Shown in pieces: positions 17,501 to 24,862 of a DNA stretch of 34,002 bases. The DNA is from an uncultured bacterium (GTDB taxonomy: Bacteria > Actinomycetota > Coriobacteriia > Coriobacteriales > Coriobacteriaceae). The translations under genes and the position numbers were made by a program. The notes below the pieces were generated by a model. It was not told the origin of the DNA. It made no database searches and saw nothing but the letters and a program-made list of their open reading frames with translations. The stretch covers positions 1 through 34,002 of the forward strand of contig CAJMMD010000023.1 of NCBI GenBank assembly GCA_905214465.1, in the 5' to 3' direction. Within the stretch, counting starts at the first letter, position 1, and every line of letters starts with the position of its first letter.

Positions 17501-19296
17501 AACAGGGCATTCTTGATGACGGAATAGGACAGGCCGGCCGCGATGTCACCCACCGTGGCGCCTTCCTTTTGCGCCTGCTTGACGCGCGAGTTCATAAAGA
17601 CCGTGCAGCGGCTGCCCAGGTCGACGGGGGCCTTGGCATGGATGGCGGCGTCGGCGAACGCGCGCACGTCCATGTTCATGGAGACAGCGAAACTCTCGAT
17701 AAAGCTGCCGCAGCCCGACGAGCAGGCCTCGTTGAGCATGATGTGCTCGATGACACCGTCCTTGACGCGCAGGCACTTCATGTCCTGGCCGCCGATGTCC
17801 AGGATAAACTCGACGCCGGGCAGGAACGCCTTGGCGCCGCGCAGGTGCGCGACGGTCTCGATCTCGCCGGAATCGGCCTTGAGAGCCTCGATGAGCAGCG
17901 CCTCGCCGTAGCCCGTGGTGGTCACGTGGCCGATGGTGCAGCCCGCGGGGATGTGGTTGTAGAAATCGGCCATGATGACCTTGGCCGTGCCCAGGATGTC
18001 ACCGTTGTTGTTGCCGTACCAGGTATGCAACAGCTGGCCGTCCTCGCCCACGAGCGCGGCCTTCATGGTGGTGGAACCGGCGTCGATGCCGATGAACACG
18101 CGGCCGGTGTAGCCGTCGAGCTTGCCCTTGGGGACGACCTCGGTGTCGTGGCGACCCTTGAACTCGGCAAAGTCCTCGTCGGTGGCAAAGAGCGGATCCA
18201 GGCGCTCGACCTCAGCACCCTGCGTGTCGCCCAAGCTGTCGATGGCCTCGATAAGCTGTGGGAACGTGCTGAGCTTGTTGGACTCGTGCGCCATGGCGGC
18301 GCCGCTCGCTACAAACAGGTGGGCGTTTTGGGGCACGATACGGTGCTCCTCGTCCAGGTTGAGCGTGAGGTAGAAGCGGTGGCGCAGCTCGGAGAGATAC
18401 TGCAGCGGGCCGCCCAGGAAGGCGACGTTGCCGCGGATGGGGCGGCCGCACGCCAGGCCCGAGATGGTCTGGGTCACGACGGCCTGGAAGATGGAGGCAG
18501 CCACGTCCTCGGGACGGGCGCCCTCGTTGAGCAGCGGCTGGACGTCGGTCTTGGCAAAGACGCCGCAGCGGCTGGCGATGGGATAGATGGTAGTGGCGTT
18601 GGCCGCGAGCTCGTTGAGGCCGCTCGCGTCGGTGTGCAGCAGGGTTGCCATCTGGTCGATGAAGGCGCCCGTACCGCCGGCGCAGGTGCCGTTCATGCGC
18701 TGCTCGATGCCGTTGTCGAAGTAGATGATCTTGGCGTCCTCGCCGCCCAGCTCGATGGCGACATCGGTGGCCGGGATAAGGGTCTCGACGGCGCGTTTGC
18801 TGGCGATGACCTCCTGGACAAACTCCAGGTCGAGCCACTGGGACAGCAGCAGGCCGCCCGAGCCGGTAATGGCGCAGGTCATCTGGGCCGTCGGCAGCAC
18901 GGTCGCGGCACCCTCGAACAGGTCGCGGGCGCAGGCACGGACGTCGGTGTGATGGCGCTGGTACTTGGCGTAGACGATCTGGTTGTCGTCGTTGAGCACG
19001 GCGAGCTTAACGGTAGTGGAACCCACGTCGATGCCCAGGTGCAGGTTGCCACGAGCGTTCTCGGGGTTGAAGATCGCGCCTTCGGGGGCGTGGGCGGCGG
19101 CTACGGGCTCAGCGGCGGCAGCGGGCTCGCCAGTGACGGACGCCTCCCCTGCCGCGTTCTTGGCATCGGCAACTGCCTCGGCAACTTTCTCGGCTGCCGC
19201 GGTCGCGGCCTTCTGCGCGGCGTCCACCACGGCGGGCGCGGCCTCGCGTGCGGCAGCGACCATGCGGTCCTTAATGCCCTCGACGAGTTTGCTCAT
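14515..19296 (-). CDS. Giant fused acyl-CoA dehydratase activase / HgdB-like protein
   Basis: Protein of 1593 residues. Order: Ala-rich amphipathic leader (1-80); first BadF/BcrA-type ATPase domain (about 85-340, GIDVGSTTVK at 88-97, Cys205 and Cys244); second ATPase domain (about 400-655, GIDAGSTTMK, Cys525/Cys529 and Cys564); a CxxCx3C...C cluster (Cys686, 689, 693, 712); a DUF2229 domain (about 750-890, with Cys802, 827, 841, 844); HgdB/double-cubane-like region (about 940-1560, with Cys1030, 1147, 1192, 1227). Activators of 2-hydroxyacyl-CoA dehydratases use ATP to push one electron at very low potential into the partner enzyme. Here activator and acceptor appear in one chain. The substrate is unknown. 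GAGGAG precedes the ATG; it follows the TetR gene by 11 bases. Confidence 0.9.
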   Translation of the reverse strand: MSKLVEGIKDRMVAAAREAAPAVVDAAQKAATAAAEKVAEAVADAKNAAGEASVTGEPAAAAEPVAAAHAPEGAIFNPENARGNLHLGIDVGSTTVKLAVLNDDNQIVYAKYQRHHTDVRACARDLFEGAATVLPTAQMTCAITGSGGLLLSQWLDLEFVQEVIASKRAVETLIPATDVAIELGGEDAKIIYFDNGIEQRMNGTCAGGTGAFIDQMATLLHTDASGLNELAANATTIYPIASRCGVFAKTDVQPLLNEGARPEDVAASIFQAVVTQTISGLACGRPIRGNVAFLGGPLQYLSELRHRFYLTLNLDEEHRIVPQNAHLFVASGAAMAHESNKLSTFPQLIEAIDSLGDTQGAEVERLDPLFATDEDFAEFKGRHDTEVVPKGKLDGYTGRVFIGIDAGSTTMKAALVGEDGQLLHTWYGNNNGDILGTAKVIMADFYNHIPAGCTIGHVTTTGYGEALLIEALKADSGEIETVAHLRGAKAFLPGVEFILDIGGQDMKCLRVKDGVIEHIMLNEACSSGCGSFIESFAVSMNMDVRAFADAAIHAKAPVDLGSRCTVFMNSRVKQAQKEGATVGDIAAGLSYSVIKNALFKVIKLRDPKEIGSQVIVQGGTFMSDATLRAFEQLTGVHAVRPDIAGCMGAYGAALLARDRAGADGTSTILSAEDIAHLTVTQKHVRCGRCSNNCQLTVNDFGGGRRFITGNRCEKGAGHKKQKTEAPNLFKKKNELLFNREVLSPDEAPRGTVGIPRALNMYENYPFWHAFFTRLGFSVQLSDQSSKKTYQAGIESMPSESVCYPAKMSHGHVMNLIDRDVDFIWMPCVRWERKEDPTAGNCYNCPIVMSYPTALALNIDEIREQNIEFLYPFVPYHDKTELKRRLYQVLAVDRVADAQAGRGRVRGPKITRSEVDAAVNAAFEADARFHEDIQTMGEEALKWVEDHGGHGIVLAGRPYHNDPEINHALPELISSFGFAVFTEDSLAHLVKPERPIRVVDQWMYHSRLYAVARFVTMRNDLDLIQLNSFGCGLDALTTDQVQEILEASGKIYTVLKIDEVSNLGAARIRIRSLMAALKDQEAERLAEATAAGEAYEQGDAAPVAPSTDAPAFASRKYTFEAQRESASTAWPKVPFTEQMRDEGYTILCPQMAPIHFDLVKEVFRGAGYNLELLPSTDHDAVEAGLRYVNNDICYPSILVTGQIMEAIESGRYDLSKTAVVISQTGGGCRATNYIALIRKALRESGHPEIPVISLSAVALGEDNPGFKLTPALLKQAVYAVLFGDVMMQMLYRCRPYEATPGAANALYEEYMARARKLAPKFNRHNYTKLCREAIRTFDTMPLVGEGTKPRVGVVGEILVKFHPTANNHVVDVIEREGCEAVVPGLLDFFLYSMSNAELQKDELGSSATTRAGMQALIKLVDWMRTPVEEMLEKSRRFEAPERIGTMADKARTVLSVCNNMGEGWLLTAEMLDLIDHGAPNIICTQPFACLPNHVVGKAVIKELRRQHPESNIVAVDYDPGASEVNQLNRIKLMISVAKENMRAGKGFKLEKVAPLAMDEVTGQMRAHDGCVSCEPASEEAVASVAERLGRGIKK

Positions 19297-19307
19297 TGTC
19301 TCTCCTC

Positions 19308-20018
19308 TTAGTTGTTGGACTCGACGGTTGCGGCGGTGTCGACCGCGTCCTCGAGCTGCAAGTTCAATAGCTTCATGCCGTATTCCGGCACGTTGATATC
19401 GATGGGTTGGCCATACAGGTCGCCGGGGCGCACAAAAGCGAGCACCGTCATAATGCGCGCCATGGCCTCGGGCGATTCGGTGAGCCCACGCTCAAACCAG
19501 CGCTGAATCATGCCGACCTCGGCGCTCACGACGTAGGTGACGTAGTAGTCAAAGAACGTGCCCAGCGCCAGGCCCAAAATGCCCGTCTGCGCACGCGGCA
19601 CCACAGCCTCACGCGCGGTGTCGATAATCCTTTTAATAAAGGCCTGGTCGCCGCCCGGACCCAGCAGCGCACCGATTAAGTCGCGGTTGGCCGCAAGATA
19701 ACGCAGCAGCTCAACCGAACCGGGCGCCGGCTCGAGCTCATCGATGTTGTGATAGAGATCGGGCAGCTGAGCTGCAGTGATGAGCTCAATGCGCTCACGG
19801 ATCTCGGCCAGCAAGCCGTCCTCGATTTGATTGATAAAGTCGGGAATATCGCGGTAGTGCGAATAGAACGTGCGGCGCGTAAGACCGGCGCGCTCGGTGA
19901 GCGACGCAACGTTAATGCGCGAAAGGTCGCCGCTTTCGGCAAGCTCGCTGGCAAGTGCCTGGCGAAGGGCACGCTGCGAGCGAAGGGATCGGCGATCGCA
20001 TTTCTCGAGCTGGGACAA
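19308..20018 (-). CDS. TetR/AcrR family transcriptional regulator
   Basis: Protein of 236 residues. Residues about 12-60 form the TetR helix-turn-helix (LRQALASELAESGDLSRINVASLTERAGLTRRTFYSHYRDIPDFINQI); the remaining helices are a ligand-binding domain of the TetR_C type (FFDYYVTYVVSAEVGMIQRWFERG), similar to Lactococcus-type FabT/DhaS-like regulators. It starts with TTG at 20018, supported by AGGGAGG four bases upstream and by absence of an ATG before the DNA-binding domain. It is the first gene of an operon with the giant protein, and two inverted repeats just upstream are good autoregulatory operators. Ligand unknown, possibly an acyl-CoA by context. Confidence 0.9.
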   Translation of the reverse strand: MSQLEKCDRRSLRSQRALRQALASELAESGDLSRINVASLTERAGLTRRTFYSHYRDIPDFINQIEDGLLAEIRERIELITAAQLPDLYHNIDELEPAPGSVELLRYLAANRDLIGALLGPGGDQAFIKRIIDTAREAVVPRAQTGILGLALGTFFDYYVTYVVSAEVGMIQRWFERGLTESPEAMARIMTVLAFVRPGDLYGQPIDINVPEYGMKLLNLQLEDAVDTAATVESNN

Positions 20019-20039
20019 GCGTCCTCCCTGTTACTCAAC

Positions 20040-20084
20040 CTGTGCACTATTGCACAGTGCGAGTATTATTGCACACCGTGTGCA
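20040..20084 (-). promoter_or_regulatory. Double operator in front of the TetR gene
   Basis: Two palindromes made of the same half-sites: CTGTGCA-ctat-TGCACAG (20040-20057) and TGCACAC-c-GTGTGCA (20070-20084), centres about 28 bases apart. They lie 22-66 bases before the TTG start, where a promoter must be. TetR proteins usually bind such sites in front of their own gene, so these are the likely autoregulatory operators. A promoter core overlapping the upstream site is probable but not clear. Confidence 0.7.
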
Positions 20085-20139
20085 TCAACACGTAAAGGCA
20101 ATATTTAGATTGTGGCAAAAGCGCAGTCCCTTGGTCACA

Positions 20140-20997
20140 TTATTCGATGACGGTGCGGGAGTTTTGCTTGCGCATGGTGGCGAGCATGTGCTTGGGAACG
20201 GCGTGGGTCATGCAGCTGCCGATAGTCGCGCCTGCGGCGGCCTTGGCTGCATCGCTGCCGTTTTTGGTCGCATAACTGTGGCGGAAGCGTTTGAGCATGG
20301 CAATGTCGTTGCCGCCGTCGCCGTAGACCGCCACCTCGTCCTCGGCAATGCCGTAGTAACCCGCCAGCCAGGCAACACTCTCGCCCTTGTTGCACGCCAC
20401 GTCCGTGATCTCGAACATCACCGGATCGAACGGCGCGTTGACCACGCGGTCCGATCGTTCGGCCAAATATGCCTTAAGGTCGCGCTCCAGCTCGGGCGAG
20501 GTCACGCGACAATTGATCTTGCATACATCGTGACGCAAGATATCGCCGATCGACTGGTCGAAATACTGTTCCTCGTGATAGCCGCCACGCGCACGCATGC
20601 CGCGCATCACAATACGCTTGATGGGGCTGTCCTTTTTAAAGCCCGCCTGATGCATCTCGAACGAACCGCTCGAGAACATGCCATCGGGCGTGGAGCAATC
20701 AAAGCAGATATCCGGGAACGCCTTGAGCAGCTCCTCGGTAACCTGCGGGTCGATGGTCCAGGTTTTGAGCACCTCGCCATGACTGTCGCGCACGATGGAG
20801 CCGTTAGAGCAGCAGGCATCGATCGCCAGCCCCGTAAAGCCATGCTCGCCGATTGGCAACGTCGAGCGCCCGGTCGCGGGAACCACATGCAAGTCAGCCT
20901 CGGTCAGCTCGCGGATGGCACGGCGGATGGTCCCATCCGCCTCGTGCAGGGCGTTCAGCAGCGTTCCGTCTAAGTCACTCGCAAACATCTTGATCAT
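20140..20997 (-). CDS. Cof-type HAD-IIB family phosphatase
   Basis: Protein of 285 residues, Cof/YidA-like haloacid dehalogenase hydrolase. Motif I is FASDLDGTLLN (Asp8 nucleophile, Asp10 acid/base), motif II the Ser/Thr after VVPATGRS, and motif IV is VYGDGGNDIAMLKRF, with the Lys of CNKGESVAWLAGYYG in front. Such enzymes remove phosphate from sugar phosphates, flavin mononucleotide or similar small molecules; the substrate cannot be named. GGAG lies ten bases before the ATG. Monocistronic between the TetR operon and glnK. Confidence 0.92.
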   Translation of the reverse strand: MIKMFASDLDGTLLNALHEADGTIRRAIRELTEADLHVVPATGRSTLPIGEHGFTGLAIDACCSNGSIVRDSHGEVLKTWTIDPQVTEELLKAFPDICFDCSTPDGMFSSGSFEMHQAGFKKDSPIKRIVMRGMRARGGYHEEQYFDQSIGDILRHDVCKINCRVTSPELERDLKAYLAERSDRVVNAPFDPVMFEITDVACNKGESVAWLAGYYGIAEDEVAVYGDGGNDIAMLKRFRHSYATKNGSDAAKAAAGATIGSCMTHAVPKHMLATMRKQNSRTVIE

Positions 20998-21038
20998 GGG
21001 CGTGCCTCTCCTTCGTCTGCACGATATTGTAGACGAGA

Positions 21039-21068
21039 ACGGGCGCGCCCCAAGAGAGGCACGCCCGT
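21039..21068 (-). terminator. Possible terminator after glnK
   Basis: An 11-bp stem with one mismatch (outer ACGGGCG / CGCCCGT) and 8-nt loop, starting 17 bases after the glnK stop on the minus strand. The T tract that follows (TTCTCGT) is weak. Confidence 0.45.
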
Positions 21069-21084
21069 CGGGCGAAAGATTGTC

Positions 21085-21423
21085 CTACACCGCGGCAGGG
21101 CCATGTTCGCCGGTACGGATGCGGATAACTTCCTCGACCGGCTCGACCCAAATCTTGCCGTCTCCGACGGCACCGGTGCGAGCAGCGTTGCAGATGATCT
21201 CGACAATGCCGTCGACATGTTCATCGGCGCAGATGAGGATGAACTGCACCTTAGGGATCGTGTTGACAAGCAACTCGTTGCCGCGCACGTATTCCTTCCA
21301 GCCATGCTGCGCGCCGCAGCCCTGCACCTGGTTGATGGTCATGCCGCGAACATCGGCAGCAAACAGCGCGTCTTTGAGAACCTCAAGTTTTTCCTGACGG
21401 ACGATCGCCGTGATCTTCTTCAT
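21085..21423 (-). CDS. glnK: PII family nitrogen regulator next to amt, lacking Tyr51
   Basis: Protein of 112 residues, normal PII length. MKKITAIVRQEKLEVLKDAL and the second signature (TGAVGDGKIWVEPVEEVIRIRTGEHG) are clear; PII trimers bind ATP/ADP and 2-oxoglutarate and GlnK types plug the Amt channel with the T-loop. The T-loop reads GCGAQHGWKEYVRGNELLVNTIPK: residue 51, the tyrosine uridylylated in proteobacteria, is Leu, and position 46 is Val. So GlnD-type modification at this site is not possible. It follows amt in the same direction, with a long palindrome between them. Confidence 0.93.
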   Translation of the reverse strand: MKKITAIVRQEKLEVLKDALFAADVRGMTINQVQGCGAQHGWKEYVRGNELLVNTIPKVQFILICADEHVDGIVEIICNAARTGAVGDGKIWVEPVEEVIRIRTGEHGPAAV

Positions 21424-21468
21424 AGTGAATTCCTCTCTTTAGTAAAGAAATGAATTGCCATTCAATAA

Positions 21469-21574
21469 CGCGGGTTTTCCAAGTGCCCGAGATTGCCCCG
21501 AAAGAGGAGCGCCGCGTACTTCGGTACGCAAGCGACGGTTTGAGGGGCAAGGTCGGGTGCTTGGGAAAGCCGCG
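21469..21574. repeat. Long imperfect palindrome between amt and glnK
   Basis: 106-base inverted repeat. The outer 31 bases of each arm (21469-21499 and 21544-21574) match at about 25 positions, and the centre is a perfect GCGTAC-TTCG-GTACGC hairpin. It begins four bases after the amt stop codon and ends 46 bases before glnK. No T-run follows on either strand, so it is not a simple terminator. It may be a REP-like element or an RNA structure that sets the amt:glnK ratio. Confidence 0.75.
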
Positions 21575-21577
21575 CTG

Positions 21578-22855
21578 CTAATCGAGTCCGGAGAACGAGG
21601 GGTACGCGCTCTCGCCGTGCTGACTCGCATCCAGGCCCAGTGCCTCGTCGGCCTCGTCCACGCGCAGGCTACCGTGGAACAGCGCCTTGACCACCGCGGC
21701 GATCACCAAGTCGAGCATCAGCACAATAACGACCGTCACCACAATGCCCAGAACCTGCGAGACAAGCAGCGACACGTCGCCCGTGTAGAACAGGCCGCCC
21801 TTACCGGTCCACGAGAGCTCCGGCACGCAGAACAGGCCCGTGAGCACACCGCCCAAGATGCCGCCGATACCGTGGCAACCGAACGCGTCGAGCGCATCGT
21901 CGTAGCCGAACTTGGTCTTAAGATGGCTGATGGCCAGATAGCAGACGGGCGATACGATCAGGCCCATGACCAGCGCCGCCCACGGCTCGACAAAGCCCGC
22001 ACCCGGCGTAACCACCACAAGGCCCGCAACCAAACCGGTGCTAGCACCCACCAGCGTGGGACGACCGGTGTGCACGCGCTCGACGACAAGCCACGAGACC
22101 ATGCCCGCCGCGCTGGCCGTCACGGTGTTGAGGATGGCGAGTGCCGCCACGGCGTCGGCCTTAAACTCGCTGCCGCCGTTAAAGCCAAACCAACCAAACC
22201 AAAGTAGACCGGCGCCCAGCGCCACAAACGGCACGTTATGCGGACGGTAGCTCACCATGCCAAAGCCGCGACGACGGCCGAGCATTAAGCAGAGAATCAG
22301 GCCCGTGAGACCGGACGAAATGTGTACCACGTCGCCGCCGGCAAAGTCGAGCGCGCCGATGATGTCGCCGATAAAGGAACCATCGCCGCCCCAAACCATG
22401 TGGGCGAGCGGCGCATAGACCACGAGCAGCCAAATGCCCAGGAAGGCCGTCATGGCACCAAACTTAACGCGGCCTGCCAGACTGCCCGTAACGATAGCGG
22501 CGGTGATCATGGCAAACGCCATCTGGAAGGCGATGTTGATGATCTGAGGGTAGACGGCACCATCCGCAGCATTGCCCTCGGCCGCCTGCAGCACCTGGTT
22601 GAGCACCGGCAGGCACAGCAACTGGTCAAAGCCGCCAATAAACGGGCTAGAACCGTCGCCACCGTAGGCCAGCGACCAGCCGGCAACAATCCACAGCACA
22701 CCAACCAGGCCAATGGCGCCAAAGCACATAAGCATGGTGTTGATGACATTTTTGCGCCTGGACAGGCCGCCATAGAAAAACGCCAGACCCGGTGTCATTA
22801 AAAACACGAGCATGGTGCAGATGAGCATAAACGTTGTCGATCCCGTATCGTACAT
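21578..22855 (-). CDS. amt: Ammonium transporter
   Basis: Amt/MEP/Rh family channel-like transporter, 425 residues from the chosen start, eleven membrane helices. Recognisable parts: FMLICTMLVFLMTPGLAFFYGGLSRRKNVINTMLM, LAHMVWGGDGSFIGDIIGALDFAGGDVVHISSGLTGLI (the Amt signature DFAGGxxVHxxSG with a pore histidine) and DDALDAFGCHGIGGILGGVLTGLF (second pore His). The ATG at 22855 has AGGGGGAG three bases upstream; starts 13 and 38 codons earlier lack a good site. A GlnR-like box lies upstream and a PII gene downstream, so nitrogen control is expected. Confidence 0.95.
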   Translation of the reverse strand: MYDTGSTTFMLICTMLVFLMTPGLAFFYGGLSRRKNVINTMLMCFGAIGLVGVLWIVAGWSLAYGGDGSSPFIGGFDQLLCLPVLNQVLQAAEGNAADGAVYPQIINIAFQMAFAMITAAIVTGSLAGRVKFGAMTAFLGIWLLVVYAPLAHMVWGGDGSFIGDIIGALDFAGGDVVHISSGLTGLILCLMLGRRRGFGMVSYRPHNVPFVALGAGLLWFGWFGFNGGSEFKADAVAALAILNTVTASAAGMVSWLVVERVHTGRPTLVGASTGLVAGLVVVTPGAGFVEPWAALVMGLIVSPVCYLAISHLKTKFGYDDALDAFGCHGIGGILGGVLTGLFCVPELSWTGKGGLFYTGDVSLLVSQVLGIVVTVVIVLMLDLVIAAVVKALFHGSLRVDEADEALGLDASQHGESAYPSFSGLD

Positions 22856-22979
22856 TCGCTCCCCCTTGGTCGCATGAACGTTGTCGGCGCTCATGATGCG
22901 GCCGAGGGGCAACTGGTGTAGACCAGATACGGCGTTGTTAAACGCTGCGTTGTCGAATGGAAACGGCACCGCAATCTTG

Positions 22980-23017
22980 GAAACGGCGCGGCAACGGACG
23001 CGAAACGAACGGGAAAC
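22980..23017 (-). promoter_or_regulatory. GlnR-like tandem box upstream of amt-glnK
   Basis: On the plus strand four pentamers GAAAC, GCAAC, GAAAC, GAAAC start at 22980, 22991, 23002 and 23013, so each is separated by exactly six bases (11-bp pitch). One further GAAAC at 22960 is out of this phase. The known actinobacterial GlnR operator is made of GTnAC/GAAAC pentamers at the same 11-bp pitch. The box is about 125-160 bases upstream of the amt start. Binding protein inferred, not seen. Confidence 0.55.
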
Positions 23018-23053
23018 GTGCGAACGAGAAGGGCGCGCTTGGCTCCGCTCTGG

Positions 23054-24073
23054 CTAGCGCCGGAACAGCTCGCGGGCTCGGTCGCGGAGGTCGGTAGCTC
23101 GAATGACACCCTCGTAACGATTGATGCGCAGACGCGGGAAGGCGTTAAAGAAGCGTAGGTCGCGGCGGCTGAGTGACACGCTCGGTACCGGGCGGCTCAT
23201 GCGCTTGCCGGCAAGGCGACGACCGAGCGACGGACGCGGCATACTCGGCGCGGCATCGGCCACGCGGCGGGCAGCGAGCGCCAGGCCGCGAGCACCATCC
23301 GAGATAAACGTCGGCATCGAAGTCTTCTCGCGCAGGGCATCGAGCGCCGCGTCGCCCAGCTCGGCCAGCCAAGCGTTAACGGCGCGACCGCGGATATGCG
23401 TCTGCGCCACCGAGTCAATCGCCGAATCGGGAATACGTTCGAGCATAGAGTCGGAGGCGTCGGCAAGCGACTCATTGATGCGGTCGGCAAGGTCGGCACG
23501 CACACGCTCAAGCTGATCGGACAGACGCCGCCAGCTCGCCAACGAGCACACCGCATCGACCATCATCGCGACCGCGACGATAAAGGCGGCCAAGCGCACG
23601 ATTAGCACCGGCAGATGGCCAAGCAGCCCCAGCAATGCCGGCTCCACTAAACGGCAAATACACAACGCACCCAAGCCAAACGCGCAGGCCCAGTACAGGC
23701 AGATGCGTCCGTGCAGGTTAAACGGCAGATGCGAGTAATCCCAAAACCGGGCACCCGTCGTTTTTTCCAACAGCACGCCCACGCTATATTCGATCACGCT
23801 GCATACGAGCGCGGCAGCGACAAACTGGCTCGAGGCGTCTGGGATTCCACGCAGCAGCAACCAGCACGCAATGCCGCCCGCACCGTAGATGGGACAACAC
23901 GGCCCTAGCAAAAAGCCGCTGTTGGCAAAGCGTCCGTGGTTGAGCATGGCGCAGACTGTCGACTCCCATACCCAGCCGCAAAAACCGTAGAAGGCAAACG
24001 AGAGTACCAGCGCCGAGAGCGGACAGGCGGCAAGCGTCGCGCCGTCAAATGCCATGTCGATCGCGGTTCCCAC
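23054..24073 (-). CDS. Putative ABC-transporter-like membrane protein (CmpB family)
   Basis: Protein of 339 residues. The N-terminal 180 residues have four to five membrane helices with the PF06541 (ABC_trans_CmpB) pattern: FAFYGFCGWVWESTVCAMLNHGRFANSGFLLGPCCPIYGAGG and IEYSVGVLLEKTTGARFWDYSHLPFNLHGRICLYW. Despite the name there is no ATPase partner here. The C-terminal 150 residues are basic, soluble and alpha-helical (RADLADRINESLADASDSMLERI). GTG at 24073 lies three bases after the stop of the HD-domain gene and has GGAG ten bases upstream, so the two genes are probably coupled. Function unknown. Confidence 0.82.
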   Translation of the reverse strand: MGTAIDMAFDGATLAACPLSALVLSFAFYGFCGWVWESTVCAMLNHGRFANSGFLLGPCCPIYGAGGIACWLLLRGIPDASSQFVAAALVCSVIEYSVGVLLEKTTGARFWDYSHLPFNLHGRICLYWACAFGLGALCICRLVEPALLGLLGHLPVLIVRLAAFIVAVAMMVDAVCSLASWRRLSDQLERVRADLADRINESLADASDSMLERIPDSAIDSVAQTHIRGRAVNAWLAELGDAALDALREKTSMPTFISDGARGLALAARRVADAAPSMPRPSLGRRLAGKRMSRPVPSVSLSRRDLRFFNAFPRLRINRYEGVIRATDLRDRARELFRR

Positions 24074-24076
24074 CGT

Positions 24077-24634
24077 CTACCCACTCCTCTTTTCGTTCGA
24101 TTCTTTGCTCGAGCCGTCACTCGGGCCCTCGTTCAAATCGTTCGCGCCGCCTTTGCGCGGCAGACGGCCGGCAATCGTCTCGCGCAGTGCGCACCATTTA
24201 TCCGCCAGGCACACAATCCATGCCTCACGACACGTCGGCGGCACCGGTACCAGCGGAAACATATGCCGTACGATAATATTCCGCTCGCGCGGCGTCAGCT
24301 CAAAATCTTCCTCCGCACGCGCCAAGGCAAAAAACGGGTGACGAAAGCCATGCAGTCGATGGCTTGGGTCGGGATCGTGCCAGTCATAGAGAAAGTAATC
24401 GTGCAGCAGGGCCCCGCGCAGCAGCGATAAGCGGTCGACGGAGATACCGACGCGGCCCAGGCGCTCGGCAAAGGACAGACTTGCCCGCGCTACCGAGGTC
24501 ACATGCGTATAGACCGTCACATCGCCATGTTGGATAAACTCATGCATCAGGTCCAAGCGGCCCGCCTGGGCAAGCTGACGGGCGGCATCGTCGACCTCGC
24601 GCGCGATTTTCTCGGCACGAACGGTATCGGACAT
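24077..24634 (-). CDS. HD-domain hydrolase
   Basis: Protein of 185 residues of the HD/HDIG phosphohydrolase type: THVTSVARASLSFAERL (first His), GALLHDYFLYDWHD (HD motif), RHMFPLVPVPPTCREAWIVCLADKWCALRET (later metal ligands, with the final Asp in LADK). Such proteins hydrolyse phosphate esters of nucleotides or similar compounds; substrate not predictable. AAGGAGG precedes the ATG. It is the first gene of a two-gene unit with the CmpB-type membrane protein and is divergent from the DXS-like gene; the spacer 24635-24862 contains no gene. Confidence 0.85.
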   Translation of the reverse strand: MSDTVRAEKIAREVDDAARQLAQAGRLDLMHEFIQHGDVTVYTHVTSVARASLSFAERLGRVGISVDRLSLLRGALLHDYFLYDWHDPDPSHRLHGFRHPFFALARAEEDFELTPRERNIIVRHMFPLVPVPPTCREAWIVCLADKWCALRETIAGRLPRKGGANDLNEGPSDGSSKESNEKRSG

Positions 24635-24862
24635 GCGGCCTCCTTCCGGCGGCGCTCGGCGGCAAGCCGCGGCCTGCGCGCAATGAATAAAATCATCATC
24701 GAATTTACCAGTATGGCATCGGACAAAACGTTTTGCCCCACCAGTTGGCGAATTACCGCGCCGCCGTCACATATCAAACGCCAAAATGTGCGAGACTGTC
24801 TTGTGCAATTGTGCCGGCCGAGGGAGTGCCGGCGCACGATTCGCATGGAGTAACCCACAACG

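Noticed and set aside
14599..19311. A 1570-codon open frame on the plus strand opposite the giant gene
   Set aside because: It mirrors the minus-strand gene exactly, is rich in His, Arg, Gly, Asp and Leu as expected from reverse reading of GC-rich codons, has no recognisable domain and no good ribosome site. The minus-strand protein has clear family motifs.
21469..21574. Rho-independent terminator between amt and glnK
   Set aside because: The stem is very long and no T-run follows on either strand; a normal terminator would also cut glnK from its operon.
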